64,000 nt of DNA, from the NCBI RefSeq assembly GCF_012516475.1, contig NZ_CP051217.1, positions 62,001 through 126,000 of the forward strand, written 5' to 3'. This DNA is from Parasphingorhabdus halotolerans. GTDB lineage: Bacteria; Pseudomonadota; Alphaproteobacteria; Sphingomonadales; Sphingomonadaceae. Shown here one piece after another: positions 37,748-49,913 of the stretch (positions are counted from its first letter, which is position 1; each line of letters starts with the position of its first letter). The translations under genes were made by a program, and so were the position numbers. The notes below the pieces were generated by a model. It was given only the letters and a program-made list of their open reading frames with translations. It ran no database searches and had not been told where the DNA came from.

Positions 37748-38800
37748 ATGCATATCGCAGTGCTCGCCGGCGACGGTATTGGTCAGGAAATCATGGTTGA
37801 ATGCCTGCGTGTGCTGGAAGCACTGAGCTTGCCTGATCTGAAGCTAGAGCATGCTGATGTTGGCGGTGTCGCTTACCATAAACACGGCCATCCATTGCCG
37901 CCAGAAACGTTAGCATTGGTGCATTCAGCTGACGCTGTTCTGTTTGGCGCAGTGGGTGACCCAGCGTGCGATAATCTGGATCGGCATCTTCGCCCGGAAC
38001 AGGCGGTGCTCGGGCTACGCAAGGAAATGCATACTTTCGCCAATTTGCGGCCCGCCAAAGCTTTCGCGGGATTGGAAGGACTGTCTGCATTGAAGCCTGA
38101 AGTAGCAGGTGCGATTGATCTGCTGATCCTGCGCGAGCTAACCGGCGATATCTATTTCGGCGACAAAGGCAGGCGCACCACCGATGCTGGCCTGCGCGAG
38201 GGCTATGACATCATGTCTTATGATGAAAACGAGATTTCGCGGATAGCGCATGTGGCGTTTAAATCTGCGCAAGGCCGCCGCAAAAAGCTTTGTTCGGTTG
38301 ATAAGGCCAATGTGCTGCAAACATCTGTGTTATGGCGCGAAGTGGTGAACGAGGTCGCTGCCGACTATCCCGATGTTGAGCTAAGTCATATGTATGTGGA
38401 TAATGCGTCCATGCAGCTGGTTCGCAATCCAGGCCAGTTCGATGTTATGCTCACCGGTAATATATTTGGCGATATTCTGTCGGATCAAGCCAGCATGTGT
38501 GTGGGCTCGATTGGACTGCTCGCGTCGGCTTCTTTAGGCGAGGGCACCAAGGGGCTTTACGAACCCATCCACGGTAGCGCGCCGGATATTGCGGGGCAGG
38601 GCATTGCAAACCCATCAGCTATGATATTGTCAGCGGCGATGATGCTGCGGCATAGTTTTGGAATGGAGGCAGAAGCATTGCGAATTGAAACCGCCGTTGC
38701 TGAAGTACTTCAGGCCGGTGTGCTGGGCCATGATCTTGGCGGCAAGGCATCCACCACCGAAATTGGCGACGCGGTTGTCGCACGGCTTTCTGCAAGCTAG
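37748..38800 (+). CDS. leuB: 3-isopropylmalate dehydrogenase
   Basis: Leucine biosynthesis enzyme of 350 residues that oxidatively decarboxylates 3-isopropylmalate. [14 protein letters not shown] starts the Rossmann-like domain, [17 protein letters not shown] and [14 protein letters not shown] provide the arginine and tyrosine/lysine contacts, and [25 protein letters not shown] is the family signature. The start follows TAAGGAATATTCC. metZ follows ten bases later. Confidence 0.95.
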   Translation: MHIAVLAGDGIGQEIMVECLRVLEALSLPDLKLEHADVGGVAYHKHGHPLPPETLALVHSADAVLFGAVGDPACDNLDRHLRPEQAVLGLRKEMHTFANLRPAKAFAGLEGLSALKPEVAGAIDLLILRELTGDIYFGDKGRRTTDAGLREGYDIMSYDENEISRIAHVAFKSAQGRRKKLCSVDKANVLQTSVLWREVVNEVAADYPDVELSHMYVDNASMQLVRNPGQFDVMLTGNIFGDILSDQASMCVGSIGLLASASLGEGTKGLYEPIHGSAPDIAGQGIANPSAMILSAAMMLRHSFGMEAEALRIETAVAEVLQAGVLGHDLGGKASTTEIGDAVVARLSAS

Positions 38801-38809
38801 GATTACACC

Positions 38810-40018
38810 ATGAAAAGAAATACCGGCCAGGACCGCAGCATTACCAAAAACTGGCGCCCAGCCACGCAGGCCATACGTGGCGGCACGATGCGCAGCGAGT
38901 TCGGGGAAACATCCGAGGCTTTGTTCCTGACCTCTGGTTACGCTTATGATTGCGCCGAGGACGCCGCTGCGCGTTTCAATGGCGATCAGGACGGCATGAC
39001 CTATAGTCGCCTACAAAACCCGACCGTGCAGATGCTCGAAGAACGAATCGCTTTGATGGAAGGCGCTGAGGCTTGTCGATCGATGGCGACTGGCATGGCC
39101 GCCATGACCGCTGCGTTACTTTGTCAACTGGAACAGGGTGATCATGTTGTTGCAAGCCGCGCGTTATTTGGTTCCTGTCGATGGCTAACCGATACATTGC
39201 TGCCGAAGTTCGGGATAAAAACCACGATTATTGACGGGCGCAATATCGACAATTGGGAGCAGGCAATTACGCCCAAAACCAAGGTATTCTTCTTCGAAAC
39301 ACCCGCCAATCCGACAATGGATGTTATCGACCTGCGTAGCGTCTGCGATCTCGCGCGATCCAGAGGTATCGTTAGCGTTGTCGACAATGCTTTTGCCACC
39401 AACGTGCTCCAAAGACCCATGGAATTTGGCGCGGACGTGGTTGCTTATAGCGCCACCAAGATGATGGATGGGCAGGGGCGCGTGCTCGCAGGAGCGGTCT
39501 GCGGCACCGAGGAATTTATCGAAGACACTTTGTTGCAATTCACCCGCAATACCGGTCCGACGCTCAGCGCTTTTAACGCATGGGTTGTGCTCAAAGGGCT
39601 GGAGACACTGGACCTGCGGATTCGCAAACAAAGCAATAATGCGCTGGAAGTAGGCAAGTATTTAGAGCGGCGGGTCGAGAAAATATTACACCCCGGGCTG
39701 CCCAGCCACCCGCAGCATAATCTCGCGATGAGCCAGATGGAGGCGGCGGGGCCGATTTTTTCGCTCTATGTTGGCGGCGGTCGCAAGCAGGCGCATGCCC
39801 TTCTCAACGCATTGAATCTTATCGATATATCGAACAATATCGGCGATAGTCGGTCGCTGATGACTCATCCATCGTCCACGACGCATCATGGCCTGGGAGA
39901 AAAAGCGCGACTGGAAATTGGCATTACCGAAGATATGCTTCGGATCAATGTTGGACTGGAAGACCCTATTGATCTCATAGAAGATCTGGATCAGGCTCTT
40001 TCGTCTGCCGGACTTTAA
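38810..40018 (+). CDS. metZ: O-succinylhomoserine sulfhydrylase
   Basis: Cys/Met metabolism PLP enzyme of 402 residues that makes homocysteine directly from O-succinylhomoserine and sulfide. PLP lysine is Lys217 in YSATKMMDGQGRV; TYSRLQNPTVQMLEERIALMEGAEACRS and FETPANPTMDVIDL are family motifs. MetZ rather than MetB is favoured by the overall pattern, but the two are hard to separate by eye. Directly downstream of leuB, then apaG, probably an operon of amino-acid genes. Confidence 0.88.
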   Translation: MKRNTGQDRSITKNWRPATQAIRGGTMRSEFGETSEALFLTSGYAYDCAEDAAARFNGDQDGMTYSRLQNPTVQMLEERIALMEGAEACRSMATGMAAMTAALLCQLEQGDHVVASRALFGSCRWLTDTLLPKFGIKTTIIDGRNIDNWEQAITPKTKVFFFETPANPTMDVIDLRSVCDLARSRGIVSVVDNAFATNVLQRPMEFGADVVAYSATKMMDGQGRVLAGAVCGTEEFIEDTLLQFTRNTGPTLSAFNAWVVLKGLETLDLRIRKQSNNALEVGKYLERRVEKILHPGLPSHPQHNLAMSQMEAAGPIFSLYVGGGRKQAHALLNALNLIDISNNIGDSRSLMTHPSSTTHHGLGEKARLEIGITEDMLRINVGLEDPIDLIEDLDQALSSAGL

Positions 40019-40033
40019 GGCTATATTCACCCG

Positions 40034-40435
40034 ATGATGGAAAACTTCTTCCCGTTTGCAGAAACCACTGATGGTATAACCATAAGAGTCTCTGTGACTT
40101 TCCTGCCGGAACAATCGGACGTCGATGGCAATCGCTGGTTCTGGGCCTATCATATCCGGATCGAAAATCACCGCGATAGCGCCATACAATTGCTCACGCG
40201 GCATTGGCGGATAAGCGATGCCCGTGGCGGTCTGCACAAGGTTGATGGTGAGGGCGTGATTGGCGAACAGCCTATTATCCAGCCCGGCAAAGCCCATGAT
40301 TATGTTTCGGGTTGTCCGCTCAACACACCAAGCGGCGCGATGGAGGGGTATTTTACAATGGTTGGAGAAGCGCCACCTGCTTTTGAAGTGCGCATCCCCC
40401 ATTTTCCTTTGATGGCACCGACCGTAGAGCCGTGA
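40034..40435 (+). CDS. apaG: ApaG domain protein
   Basis: A 133-residue fibronectin-III-like protein. FFPFAETTDGITIRVSVTFL and YFWAYHIRIENH-like WFWAYHIRIENHRDSAIQLLTRHWRI are the ApaG signature, and VVGEQP-like GVIGEQPIIQPGKAHDYVSG follows. Linked to cobalt/magnesium resistance and diadenosine tetraphosphate in enterobacteria, although the activity is not established. Ten bases before the LysR gene. Confidence 0.92.
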   Translation: MMENFFPFAETTDGITIRVSVTFLPEQSDVDGNRWFWAYHIRIENHRDSAIQLLTRHWRISDARGGLHKVDGEGVIGEQPIIQPGKAHDYVSGCPLNTPSGAMEGYFTMVGEAPPAFEVRIPHFPLMAPTVEP

Positions 40436-40445
40436 CAAGGCCCAT

Positions 40446-41243
40446 ATGAAAAGAACCCATTTGCCGCTCAATGCGCTGCGTGTGCTGGACGCTGCGGCTC
40501 GCCATCTCAGCTTCACACGAGCTGCCGACGAACTGGCGGTGACACCGGCGGCTGTCGGGCAACAAATTCGTGCGCTTGAAGATATGCTCGGCGTTGTGAT
40601 GTTTCGGCGGACACCTAAGGGATTGGAGCTGACTGACGAAGCCGCCGCGGGACTGGACGCTTTACGGTCCGGTTTCCTGCAGTTCGAAGATGCCGTTCGC
40701 GCCATGCAATCGGGGCAGTCATCGAGCAAGCTTACGATTGCGGCACCGCGTGATTTCACCCAGAAATGGCTGAACGAGAAACTATCTGGTTTTGCAGCCG
40801 ATAATCCGGAAACAAGCTTTGCGCTCGTCGCTGCGGATGACGAGATTGACTTTACAGAAGCTAATCTTGATGTCGCGATATGGCTTGGTGATGGCCCCGG
40901 AGACCACGAGGGGATCATGCTTGGCGATACAGTTTTTGTAAAAGTGGCTGCGCCCGGAGCTGAGAACGGTAACAAGATTGATTGGCCGGGTTGTCCCATT
41001 TCAGAGGGCGAAGAAACCATGATGCGGGTTGCTGACGGCGGCTTGGCGATTGAAGCGGCGGCCAATGGCTTTGGCTATGCTTGGGTTCCAAAAATGCTGG
41101 TGCAGCGCGATTTGGCAGCAGGCCGGGTGGAGATTATCGGAGAAGACAGCATATCATCGCGTGGTTACTGGCTGATGGCACCGACCCCGCAATGGCGGCA
41201 GAAGAAGGTCAAGGCACTTGTTGAGGCGTTGGCGAAAGTCTGA
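40446..41243 (+). CDS. LysR family transcriptional regulator (GcvA-like)
   Basis: A 265-residue regulator. Helix-turn-helix at ~19-60 (SFTRAADELAVTPAAVGQQIRALEDMLGVVMFRRTPKGLELTDEAAA) and the substrate-binding domain with DFTEANLDVAIWLGDG. The GcvA-like group often controls nearby genes or beta-lactamases; here the next gene, a beta-lactamase-like hydrolase, is convergent, so no control link can be drawn from the layout. The effector is unknown. Shares the transcript with apaG. Confidence 0.85.
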   Translation: MKRTHLPLNALRVLDAAARHLSFTRAADELAVTPAAVGQQIRALEDMLGVVMFRRTPKGLELTDEAAAGLDALRSGFLQFEDAVRAMQSGQSSSKLTIAAPRDFTQKWLNEKLSGFAADNPETSFALVAADDEIDFTEANLDVAIWLGDGPGDHEGIMLGDTVFVKVAAPGAENGNKIDWPGCPISEGEETMMRVADGGLAIEAAANGFGYAWVPKMLVQRDLAAGRVEIIGEDSISSRGYWLMAPTPQWRQKKVKALVEALAKV

Positions 41244-44586
<3,343 letters not shown>

Positions 44587-44608
44587 TTATGCAGCCTCCT
44601 GCTCAATC

Positions 44609-45283
44609 TTAACGAACCCGCGGGCCGCCAAATGGTAACGGGGGAGGTGCACGTCTTGTGCCGCGAGGCAGTTGTGCTTGAAACGCCCGTCCGCAATGTT
44701 CCACACAATAAGGAAAACCGGGATTGACCTCCACGCCGCAGAAGTGGAAATCCGGTTCTCCGGGATGGTTCATCGGCCAGCGGCAGACTTTGTCATTGAG
44801 ATCAAGCAAGCTGGTTTTATCAGCAATATCGTCGCTCGGCTTGGCTGGAACCAAACGGCGCGGCGGTGCCGGCGGAATGGGTGCCTGCTGGTCGCCGGGA
44901 CCCTGACGCAAGAAACCGCCAGGGCCAACAGATACGATTTTCGGACCGTCAGTTTTGGGTGCACGGGCTTGCTGCGCAGCATGTGTGCGCGCGGCAGGCG
45001 TCGGTGGCGGCATCGCGCGACGGGCAACATGCTCTTCTTTTGGCTTTTTCGCCTTTGCGGTCTTGCCCGCCGGTTGTTTGGTTTTGGGCGCTGCCTTGGC
45101 CGTTTTTGCTGTTTTTGCTTTCGCTTTAACTGGAGAAGGGCGCGATTTTAGGCCAAGCCGATGCGCTTTGCCGATTACAGCATTGCGGCTCACACCGCCC
45201 AGTTCTTCAGCAATCTGGCTCGCGGTGAGGCCTTTTTCCCACATACCCTTTAGTGAATCGATGCGTTCGTCGGTCCAAGCCAT
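44609..45283 (-). CDS. gcrA: GcrA cell-cycle regulator
   Basis: Alphaproteobacterial transcription factor that acts with sigma70 at CcrM-methylated GANTC promoters. MAWTDERIDSLKGMWEKGLTASQIAEELGGVSRNAVIGKAHRLGLKSR is the helix-turn-helix; a Lys/Ala/Pro-rich linker follows; then CRWPMNHPGEPDFHFCG and YCVEHC form the C-terminal Cys-rich sigma-binding part. The start is MAWTDE (45283); the 31 codons upstream in the frame are outside the family. 224 residues. Divergent from the ABC permease gene. Confidence 0.94.
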   Translation of the reverse strand: MAWTDERIDSLKGMWEKGLTASQIAEELGGVSRNAVIGKAHRLGLKSRPSPVKAKAKTAKTAKAAPKTKQPAGKTAKAKKPKEEHVARRAMPPPTPAARTHAAQQARAPKTDGPKIVSVGPGGFLRQGPGDQQAPIPPAPPRRLVPAKPSDDIADKTSLLDLNDKVCRWPMNHPGEPDFHFCGVEVNPGFPYCVEHCGRAFQAQLPRGTRRAPPPLPFGGPRVR

Positions 45284-45418
45284 ACAAAATCCTAAACTAT
45301 TCCAATAAGTGCCCAATATAGGCCGCTTTGTTATATTTTCAATCACGGCGACTGAGCGCCGCCACGGGGCCACCAAAAAGGTTGTGATTACTCGCCAGAG
45401 CCGATAGGCGAAAAGCCT

Positions 45419-46276
45419 ATGTTAGACCAGCCTAAAAATAGTGAAGATTCTTCTGGTGAATTTACCATTCCGCCATTTTTCGAGCCGGGCGTTCCGGTTA
45501 TTCGCGGCATAAACTGGGGCGGTTTTCTGGCGCTCTATTGGAAGGAAGTGCGGCGGTTCTTTAAGGTACAGCTGCAAACGGTTTGGGCGCCATCAATCAC
45601 CACACTGTTATTTCTGGTTATTTTCACCGTAGCCCTAGGAAGGGGCGGGCGCACCGTCTTGGGTGTGCCATTTGCGGATTTCATCGCGCCCGGCCTCATC
45701 TGCATGGGGATGATCCAGAATGCATTTGCCAATAGCAGCTTCTCGCTGCTGGTTGGAAAAATACAGGGCACGATTGTTGATTATCTGATGCCGCCTCTGT
45801 CAGTTGGAGAATTGCTCGCCGGACTGGTCTGTGCCTCAATAACGCGTGCAGTGCTTGTGGGCTTTGCCGTCTGGTTGGCCATGGCTTTGTGGCCGGGCGT
45901 AAGCGTCTGGATTGTGCACCCTTGGGCGGTAATCTGGTTTGGCCTCATGGGCTCAGCAATGCTTGCATTGCTCGGGGTACTCACATCAATCTGGGCTGAA
46001 AAATTCGATCACGCGGCTGCCGTTACCAATTTTGTGGTTGCGCCGCTAGCGTTGCTTTCCGGCACATTTTACTCGATCGACAAACTGTCGCCGCTATTTC
46101 AGGCATTCAGCCACGCGAATCCGTTTTTCTACGCCATATCAGGATTTCGCTATGGATTTTTGGGTGAGGCTGATTCCCCTATATTGCAGGGTTCTATCGT
46201 ACTGCTGGCCGTTAATATCGTGCTGGCAATCATCTGCTACATACTGCTTAAGAAGGGCTGGAAGATAAAATCGTAA
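45419..46276 (+). CDS. ABC-2 type transporter permease
   Basis: A 285-residue membrane protein with six helices. INWGGFLALYWKEVRRFFKVQLQTVWAPSITTLLFLVIF is the ABC-2 N-terminus and LSGTFYSIDKLSPLFQAFSHANPFFY the second family signature. The group exports polysaccharides or drugs with a separate ATPase. No ATPase gene is adjacent in this window, so its partner must lie elsewhere. Convergent with hspQ. Confidence 0.86.
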   Translation: MLDQPKNSEDSSGEFTIPPFFEPGVPVIRGINWGGFLALYWKEVRRFFKVQLQTVWAPSITTLLFLVIFTVALGRGGRTVLGVPFADFIAPGLICMGMIQNAFANSSFSLLVGKIQGTIVDYLMPPLSVGELLAGLVCASITRAVLVGFAVWLAMALWPGVSVWIVHPWAVIWFGLMGSAMLALLGVLTSIWAEKFDHAAAVTNFVVAPLALLSGTFYSIDKLSPLFQAFSHANPFFYAISGFRYGFLGEADSPILQGSIVLLAVNIVLAIICYILLKKGWKIKS

Positions 46277-46285
46277 ACGCCGCAT

Positions 46286-46666
46286 CTAGTGCCGGTGTAT
46301 CTGATGCAGTTGATATTTCCCGCCATCATCAATTTTGAACATTTTCGGTACTTCAGGGTGGGCCACAGGTTCGCCGCTGTCATCTTCGAGCAGGTTTTGC
46401 TGGCTAACATAGGCAACATAGCTGCTGTCTGAATTTTCAGCGAATAGATGATAGAAGGGCTGGTTTTTGGCTGGCTGCAAATCCTTCGGGATGGATTCAT
46501 ACCATTCATCACTATTGGCAAAGACCGGATCGATATCATAAATGATCCCGCGAAAATCGAATATCCTGTGACGCACGACATCACCTATGGCGAAATTGGC
46601 GGCGAGGACCGGCGGTGTGCCTGCGGGCAAAGCATTGCCGGAAGTGGGGCGTTTATTGAGACTCAT
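46286..46666 (-). CDS. hspQ: Heat-shock protein HspQ (YccV-like)
   Basis: A 126-residue protein. FAIGDVVRHRIFDFRGIIYDIDPVFANSDEWY and PFYHLFAENSDSSYVAYVSQQNLLEDDSGEPVAHPEV are the HspQ/hemimethylated-DNA-binding domain. In enterobacteria HspQ is a Lon adaptor and delays initiation through hemimethylated DNA. The first ~20 residues are a variable leader. Convergent with the permease gene. Confidence 0.93.
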   Translation of the reverse strand: MSLNKRPTSGNALPAGTPPVLAANFAIGDVVRHRIFDFRGIIYDIDPVFANSDEWYESIPKDLQPAKNQPFYHLFAENSDSSYVAYVSQQNLLEDDSGEPVAHPEVPKMFKIDDGGKYQLHQIHRH

Positions 46667-46786
46667 AGCGCTAATTTAAGCGCATATCCCGCAGATGCAA
46701 GCTTATCCCTTGGCAAAGAGAGATAGTTGCGTTAAGCGCGCCGCACGTTCGATAGGCAGGCCTCGGCGGCCCAAGCTCTCAAGTGC

Positions 46787-46876
46787 GGAGAGGTGCCAGA
46801 GTGGTCGAATGGGGCGGTCTCGAAAACCGTTGTGGATGCAAATCTACCCAGGGTTCGAATCCCTGTCTCTCCGCCA
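46787..46876 (+). tRNA. tRNA-Ser(CGA)
   Basis: Acceptor GGAGAGG pairs with TCTCTCC (46866-46872), the discriminator is G and CCA is encoded (46874-46876). The anticodon stem GCGGT/ACCGT encloses loop CTCGAAA with anticodon CGA (46821-46823). A long variable arm (TTGTGGATGCAAATCTA) and GGTTCGAATCC T-arm confirm the serine class. The tyrosine integrase gene starts 154 bases downstream, so the 3' end is the probable integration target. Confidence 0.95.
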
Positions 46877-46988
46877 TCTATACCATCCCAGAAAGTCCCG
46901 TATTGTTCCATAAGATAATGTAATTGCTTGTTTTTTAGACTTGCGTGATTTCCAGATGTTCATATAATGTCCCACTAAATCCCACAAT

Positions 46989-47012
46989 AAGTGTGGGGTA
47001 AAGTGTGGGGTA
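46989..47012. repeat. Tandem 12-bp repeat upstream of the integrase
   Basis: AAGTGTGGGGTA occurs twice in perfect tandem (46989-47000, 47001-47012), and CCCACA a few bases before gives an inverted half (CCCACAATAAGTGTGGGG). It is 18 bases before the integrase ATG. The layout suggests integrase arm-type binding sites or autoregulation of int. Confidence 0.6.
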
Positions 47013-47030
47013 AACACGGGATGGTCTAAA

Positions 47031-48176
47031 ATGAAACAGTTAACAGCAACAAAAATACGCAACCTAAAAGAGCCGGGACGCTACAGCGACAGTGATGGTC
47101 TGACTCTGATTTTGACAGGTCCAATGAAGGGGCGCTGGAACCTAAGAGTGCAAGTGAATGGGCGACGACGGGATATCGGCCTGGGATCGCTTGGTGTCGT
47201 TTCTTTGGCAAAAGCGCGCGAGGCGGCTTTTTTGATCCGCAAAGATATTCACAACGGTCTCGACCCTGTTGCAGAGCGCCAGAAAGCCAAGTTGATTGTC
47301 CCAACATTCAAGGAAGCAGCGATCAGAGTCCACGAAGAACACCGCAAAGGTTGGAAGAACGGAAAACATCAAAAACAATGGATACGGACGCTGGAAAAAT
47401 ATGTCTTTCCGAAAATCGGAAACCGGTTGGTCAACGATATGGAGGGACCGACCATGCGCGACGTTCTCTCGCCCATCTGGCTAGAGAAACCGGAAACCGC
47501 ACGACGGGTTAAGGAGCGGATCGGGCTAGTGCTGGATTGGTCATACGCAAATGGTTTCCGGTCATCAGAAGCCCCGCTGCGTTCAGTAGGTCGAGGCCTC
47601 CCGAAGCAACCAAAGCAGGACGGTCACTTCGCGGCGATGCCCTATGAGCAGCTGCCACTGTTTCTCGCATCTTTGCGTTCTAAAGAGAACGTCAGCCGTT
47701 TGGCGCTGGAGTTTTTGATCCTTACAGCAACACGTTCCGGTGAAGTGCGCGGCGCGAAATGGGATGAGATAGATATTCGTAGTCGCCTTTGGACGATCCC
47801 GGCAGAACGGATGAAGGCAGGAAAGGCCCATTCCATTCCAGTGACGGACGCCGCCGTTGTTGTTCTTGAGCGCGCCCGGATTTATTATGCGCCGGTCAGC
47901 AATTTAGTTTTTCCGGGCAAGAATGTGAAACGGCCCCTGTCGGATATGACGCTGTTAAAAGTGCTGCGCGTTGCCGAATTGCCATATACGGTTCACGGTT
48001 TCCGTTCATCATTCCGCGACTGGGTAGCAGAACAGACCAGCTATACAGGTGAGGTTGCCGAAGCTGCTCTGGCACACGCTGTCGCTAACAAGGTCGAGGC
48101 AGCATATCGCCGTACTAACTATCTCGAAAAGCGACGTGATCTGATGCGTGATTGGGAACAATTCTGTTCCAAATAA
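47031..48176 (+). CDS. int: Tyrosine-type integrase (P4/DUF4102 family)
   Basis: Site-specific recombinase of 381 residues. The N-terminal DUF4102 domain (KQLTATKIRNLKEPGRYSDSDGLTLILTGPMKGRW... RDIGLGSLGVVSLAKAREAA) and core-binding region are followed by the catalytic domain: Arg in LTATRSGEVRG, HGFRSSFRDW (His-x-x-Arg), and a Tyr in AAYRRTNYLEKR. It looks intact. The family usually integrates at the 3' end of tRNA genes, which fits tRNA-Ser just upstream. The frame ends KRRDLMRDWEQFCSK, a normal tail. Confidence 0.93.
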   Translation: MKQLTATKIRNLKEPGRYSDSDGLTLILTGPMKGRWNLRVQVNGRRRDIGLGSLGVVSLAKAREAAFLIRKDIHNGLDPVAERQKAKLIVPTFKEAAIRVHEEHRKGWKNGKHQKQWIRTLEKYVFPKIGNRLVNDMEGPTMRDVLSPIWLEKPETARRVKERIGLVLDWSYANGFRSSEAPLRSVGRGLPKQPKQDGHFAAMPYEQLPLFLASLRSKENVSRLALEFLILTATRSGEVRGAKWDEIDIRSRLWTIPAERMKAGKAHSIPVTDAAVVVLERARIYYAPVSNLVFPGKNVKRPLSDMTLLKVLRVAELPYTVHGFRSSFRDWVAEQTSYTGEVAEAALAHAVANKVEAAYRRTNYLEKRRDLMRDWEQFCSK

Positions 48177-48613
48177 AGTTCTACTTTTGTTCTTTCCTAC
48201 ACGCTACCCGAATCGCTAAGTTGTATTTCGTCGAGAGGACAGAAAAAGTCGGTGAGATAGCAACTGATACTCGTTGTTTTTATCAGCACCGGTTGACCGA
48301 AAATCCGCGACAGTGTCGATATCGAAAAGGAATTTATCATGCCCCCGAATCATCTGTGCAGAAGCACTCGAACGTTTCCCAAGTTTCAAAGTCTCGTCAC
48401 GATGTTTGGACAATATTTTCTGGATAGAAAATATGCCCGCGATACTTCGTATCGGAGCAGCAAAATTGATACACACCCCACGCACGGGTGCATACAGCTT
48501 TTCTGCGGGTTTCGGAGCGCGCTATCCGCACTCTCTGAAATACTGCCAACAAAAAATGACAGCTATCAGGGGTTTTTCGAGCGTGCGGATAGCGCGCTCT
48601 GTCGGTGGCAATC
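48177..48613. other. Non-coding stretch after the integrase
   Basis: 437 bases with no supported gene on either strand. The only strong structure is the 17-bp inverted repeat listed separately. Short frames here lack ribosome-binding sites and family similarity. Confidence 0.6.
48515..48599. repeat. Perfect 17-bp inverted repeat around 51 bases
   Basis: GAGCGCGCTATCCGCAC (48515-48531) and its exact reverse complement (48583-48599) flank a 51-base spacer. It lies just before a small ORF at 48614. A chance match of this length is very improbable. It may be the ends of a small mobile or miniature element, an operator, or a stable RNA stem; no T tract follows. Confidence 0.75.
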
Positions 48614-48979
48614 ATGAGTGTCGTCAAAATGACCGTCCGGATCAAATCTTCTCAATTTCAGACGTTGAACAGACCTGCCGAACAGCAAGATATCCCTCGT
48701 TACCGGATGCTGTCGCAGATTATAGATCAGGGTTTTACCGCTACCGTAAATGACACAGGTGTAAACGAAAATATCCGCAATATTGCTTTCGAAACTGGAA
48801 CATTATCTGCGCGGATTGCTGTTCTCGAAAGACTTGCTGAAAGGGTGCTGTTTGTTAACTGTGCGGCTTATGTTTATGCCCGTCATGCGGTTCTTAATGG
48901 GAGCCGAAATGAGGATGAGTTACAGGCTGAAGCACAGGCCGCTTTTCAAAGGCAACTCAAGATCGCGGAGGATGGGTGA
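48614..48979 (+). CDS. Hypothetical protein, ~121 residues
   Basis: ATG at 48614 (MSVVKMTVRIKSSQFQ) gives a soluble, mixed-charge protein with helical Ala/Glu-rich C-terminal half (EDELQAEAQAAFQRQLKIAEDG). No signal peptide or recognised domain. The ribosome-binding site is weak and the frame is in a decayed island, so it may be a remnant or an unrecognised cargo gene; I do not infer a function. Confidence 0.4.
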   Translation: MSVVKMTVRIKSSQFQTLNRPAEQQDIPRYRMLSQIIDQGFTATVNDTGVNENIRNIAFETGTLSARIAVLERLAERVLFVNCAAYVYARHAVLNGSRNEDELQAEAQAAFQRQLKIAEDG

Positions 48980-49067
48980 TGGCCGTCAGATAGGACCGCG
49001 CTGTTTACTTTGGTTGCAGGCAGTTTGTAGACGAGATAAACGAAACAGGTATTCGAACTTGGTTCAA

Positions 49068-49310
49068 TTATGTTCTCCATTGTGGTCGGCGGGCCCACAC
49101 ACGAGTATCCATCACGACAAGGTCGTACTGATTGTCCCTTAGCTCAGCATCTTTAATCATTGTAACTGCTTCTGCGCCGTCAACAACTAGATCATACTCA
49201 TAACCAAGTTTGGTCAGCATTTCTCCTACCAGAATCTGATTTACGTCATGATTCCCGGCAAACAGCATGCGCTTACACTGCCTCCAAATTCCGGAGTACT
49301 TTGCCAGCAC
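49068..49310 (-). pseudogene. Truncated response-regulator receiver domain
   Basis: The frame contains LFAGNHDVNQILVGEMLTKLGYEYDLVVDGAEAVTMIKD...YDLVVMDT, the start of a receiver domain of the type attached to hybrid histidine kinases (compare AEDNPVNQ...YDLVLMD). It stops shortly after the phosphoacceptor Asp, so the second half is gone. The usual acid-pocket Glu/Asp pair is changed to Gly-Asn-His-Asp. Upstream sequence on the minus strand shows no kinase I can support. A non-functional fragment. Confidence 0.6.
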
Positions 49311-49913
49311 ACCGTCGAAATTCTTCCCGCTTCATCGTTCAAATTCAGACGCAACGTGATCCGAAACTCTTTTCTGATCATTTCGTCAATGGAAATAGTT
49401 GAAGGACAAACTCAAGAAAATTATGCGTTTATGGGAGATTGAACTTATAATATATGATGTCTCGGAAGTCTTTGGGGTCAATAGGATTGTGTAAACAATT
49501 TTGACTTTCCACTTTACTTCATCAGAATCGGAAGGCGCTTGGTTGGAGATGTGGGAACGGAAAGGGCGCGCTATTGAGTAGCTGCACAGTCTTTCAGTAC
49601 GAAGCTTTAATCCGGTCAATTTATCGAGCGTAGAGCTTGTCACTTGCAAGCCTCTTATATAATTGCCTTTTTTTAACATAGAAATGGGAGCAGCACAGTA
49701 AGGACCAGTAAATGAAACTGCCCCCATTCCATATCAGAATCAACCTAGCACCGCATCGTGGGAGTTTGGCGCCAAGCTTAACAAAAATAGGCAGGTTAAA
49801 ATGCCTAAATGAGTTTACGGCCTATCACCCTTAACATTAATGGAATCATCCAACTTTTCCGATTATACTATACGGAATACGATCAATTTTTGGTTGGGTT
49901 ACAATGTCCGTCG
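49311..49913. other. Gene-free AT-rich spacer
   Basis: About 600 bases between the receiver fragment and the IS3 remnant. Frames exist on both strands, but none shows a ribosome-binding site with family similarity. I see no RNA gene or strong hairpin. Confidence 0.55.

Noticed and set aside
39686..41065. 459-residue open frame on the minus strand
   Set aside because: It runs antisense through metZ, apaG and the LysR gene, all of which have clear family motifs; it has no domain pattern of its own.
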